Shown here: piece after piece, positions 62,453 to 64,000 of the stretch | How positions within the stretch are numbered: position 1 is the first letter of the stretch | Layout: each line of letters begins with the position of its first letter | Assembly (NCBI GenBank): GCA_945863605.1 | Contig: CAMAZP010000001.1 | Coordinates: forward strand, 256,478-320,477 | DNA from: Chitinophaga pinensis | GTDB lineage: Bacteria > Bacteroidota > Bacteroidia > Flavobacteriales_D > Crocinitomicaceae | Reading direction: 5' to 3' | Length of the DNA stretch: 64,000 bases | Made by a program: the position numbers and the translations under genes | The notes under the pieces: model-generated | What the model was told of the DNA's origin: nothing | Database searches by the model: none | The model's input: only the letters and a program-made list of their open reading frames with translations

Positions 62453-63925
62453 CTAGTCTATATAAGTTCTGTTCAGATTGATTCTTTTACTTATTATATT
62501 TTTTAAATCTTTGATAATATCTAAAATATATATCATTCCTTCATTTTTTAAAAACCAATTTATTGAGATGTAAATTAAAATGAATGCTAGCGAAAAAGCA
62601 ATTCGAATTGCAAGTAATTTGATTTCAAGTAATTCAAAAATAATAAATCCAGGTAACAGTGGAATAAAACCAATTAGGAAGAGTTTAAAGTGTTTTTGTA
62701 TGGATAAATTTGAGTGTTTTTTTAACATAATAAAATTTAGGAAAGTATCAATGAATTTTGAAATCACCCATGTGACAGTAAACCAAAATATTCCGAAATA
62801 AATTGCAAAAATGAAAGGTATGAGACCAATTAATTTTTTACCAAATCCGTAATAAAAATTCTCTTTCGCTTTACCTTTACTCATCATTGCATTCCACATT
62901 AACGAATTTAATGGTAAAGTGCAACTAGCTATTATTAGTATCTGAAAAATGGGAATTGAATTACTCCATTTTTCTCCAAATAATATTAAAATTATATCTG
63001 ATCCCATGAAAAATAGAATTCCAGTTATAATAAAACTTAAAAAAGATATTACAGAAAACATTCTAAAATATATTCTTTCATAATTTTCAGGATCATTTTG
63101 AAGTTTACTCAGAACGGGAAACAAGACACGTATTATAGAAGATGATGTATATTTAGTTACCTGATCAACAAGAGAAGAGGACCTTGTGTAGTAACCAACA
63201 CTAATTGGAGAGAAAATTGTTGCTAAAAGTAAAACATCTAAGCGCATAAAAATATTGTTTAATATTCTTTCAAAAAACGCAAATAAACTATATCCCATTA
63301 ATTTTTTTATTTCAGAATATGAAAATTGTAACTTTGGTTTCCATGTAGAGGTTGACCATAGTAAAATGGTACCAATTAAAGCAAATGAGAGTGTTTGTAA
63401 AACCAAACTAAAAACCCCCATTCCATTATACGCTCCGATAATCCCCAATGTCCCACTAATTGCAGATGCAACAAATGTTCTTAGCGTTACAGCTTTAAAA
63501 TTTAGATTCTTGTTTAAAATAACATTTTGAACTCTATTGAAAGAATTGAAAATAAATATTAGTGACAACCACCTAACAAGTGTTGTTACTTCCTGATTTC
63601 CATAAAAATTACCAATTAAAGGTGCAAATAAGTAAGTTATAATTGTTAAGATTATGCCTGCAAAAATGTTAAAAACAAAAATAGAATTGTAAGTTAATGG
63701 TGTATTGTTCTCACGTTGTATTAAAGCAGATGAAAATCCAATATCAATAAAAACAGAAGCGATACTTATAAATGCCATAGCCATTGCAATCAAACCAAAT
63801 TGCTCAGGTCCAAGTAATCTTGCTAAAAATATTGAAACAATAAATGTGTTGCTCTGTGTAAAAAGTCGTCCAAATAAATCCCATGAAAATGCATTTACGG
63901 ATTTATTTTTAACTGATTTTTCCAT
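62453..63925 (-). CDS. Wzx-type polysaccharide flippase (MOP family)
   Basis: The 490-residue protein has about 14 membrane helices and the family opening AFSWDLFGRLFTQSNTFIVSIFLARLLGPEQFGLIAMA, plus FSSALIQRENNTPLTYNSIF as in the polysaccharide_synt group (WzxC-like). It would flip lipid-linked repeat units across the inner membrane for the Wzy-like polymerase. Its start overlaps the stop of the gene that enters from the right edge by 17 bases. A 63-base gap separates it from the GT52-like gene. Confidence 0.9.
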   Translation of the reverse strand: MEKSVKNKSVNAFSWDLFGRLFTQSNTFIVSIFLARLLGPEQFGLIAMAMAFISIASVFIDIGFSSALIQRENNTPLTYNSIFVFNIFAGIILTIITYLFAPLIGNFYGNQEVTTLVRWLSLIFIFNSFNRVQNVILNKNLNFKAVTLRTFVASAISGTLGIIGAYNGMGVFSLVLQTLSFALIGTILLWSTSTWKPKLQFSYSEIKKLMGYSLFAFFERILNNIFMRLDVLLLATIFSPISVGYYTRSSSLVDQVTKYTSSSIIRVLFPVLSKLQNDPENYERIYFRMFSVISFLSFIITGILFFMGSDIILILFGEKWSNSIPIFQILIIASCTLPLNSLMWNAMMSKGKAKENFYYGFGKKLIGLIPFIFAIYFGIFWFTVTWVISKFIDTFLNFIMLKKHSNLSIQKHFKLFLIGFIPLLPGFIIFELLEIKLLAIRIAFSLAFILIYISINWFLKNEGMIYILDIIKDLKNIISKRINLNRTYID

Positions 63926-64000
63926 TTTTACTTTTCAAAATGAATTCACAAAAATCCCAGTCCAATTGTTCATCTAAATCAATTGAATCAAAAGTTGACA
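63909..64000 (-). CDS. 3' end of an unidentified gene upstream of the flippase (runs off the window)
   Basis: On the minus strand, frame from 63998 reads STFDSIDLDEQLDWDFCEF then ILKSKNGKIS and a TAA at 63909. The composition looks coding, the other two frames are stopped, and the stop lies 17 bases inside the flippase gene, matching the overlap style of this operon. Too little is visible to name it. Confidence 0.5.
   Translation of the reverse strand, partial: STFDSIDLDEQLDWDFCEFILKSKNGKIS

Overview
This is chromosomal DNA of a low-GC member of the Bacteroidota, most likely Flavobacteriales. The evidence is as follows. Two surface proteins carry SprB/PKD-type repeats and the type IX secretion 'gliding-motility-associated' C-terminal domain. 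NusB has the long form usual in Bacteroidota, and DUF4290 sits directly upstream of murA. Many starts lack a Shine-Dalgarno sequence, and Bacteroidota-type -7 boxes (TAnnTTTG) lie close in front of many start codons. The family-level affinity (something like Crocinitomicaceae/Fluviicola) is a guess; only a database search would settle it. I see no prophage, insertion sequence, CRISPR array or rRNA.

Layout. 1-4722: 3' part of a giant repeat adhesin. 4733-4889: tRNA-Lys(TTT) with its own promoter and terminator. 4939-12182: mostly forward housekeeping genes (shikimate kinase, MtaB, a pterin synthase, FolE, Tex, a thioredoxin-like protein), with a GreA-like gene on the other strand. 12191-15668: a GH3 lipoprotein, an outer-membrane barrel plus DNA-3-methyladenine glycosylase pair, and a SdiA-regulated-type propeller. 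15870-21137: pheT, fabF and a Ctp protease. 21443-22329: a VapC toxin, a 55-residue antitoxin absent from the ORF track, and a small lipoprotein. 22473-26192: ffh, a site-2 protease, a secreted protein and cmk. 26309-32063: S9 peptidase with a DtxR-type regulator, then the run leucine dehydrogenase-nusB-DUF1573-yajC. 32148-38665: ABC exporter, FKBP, TraB/GumN, methyltransferase, pRiA4b-like protein, CCA-adding enzyme and an RRM protein. 38884-41460: SiaC-like protein, Cys-cluster protein, secreted protein, FHA protein and ribosomal protein L19. 41588-47487: glutamate dehydrogenase, a second T9SS adhesin, DUF4197 and a nucleoside phosphorylase. 47489-52208: TlpA-like protein, MurA, DUF4290 and PurL. 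52399-53790: dihydrolipoyl dehydrogenase. 53896-64000: a tightly overlapping reverse-strand surface-polysaccharide locus that continues past the window.

How the genes work together. Most genes are core metabolism and information processing arranged in short operons. The accessory content consists of the two T9SS adhesins, the VapC pair and the polysaccharide locus. That locus combines a Wzx-type flippase, a Wzy/O-antigen-ligase-type membrane protein, a GT52-like transferase, a GT4 transferase, a DUF354 protein and a deacetylase-like protein with two ATP-grasp ligases and an asparagine-synthase-like amidotransferase. This points to a glycan carrying amide-linked substituents, and it is the best candidate here for undescribed biochemistry. 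Other points worth checking are a natural Cys-to-Asp MurA, a PTPS-II-type pterin synthase next to folE, an FHA domain without its phosphothreonine-binding residues, an orphan SiaC, and several probably leaderless transcripts.
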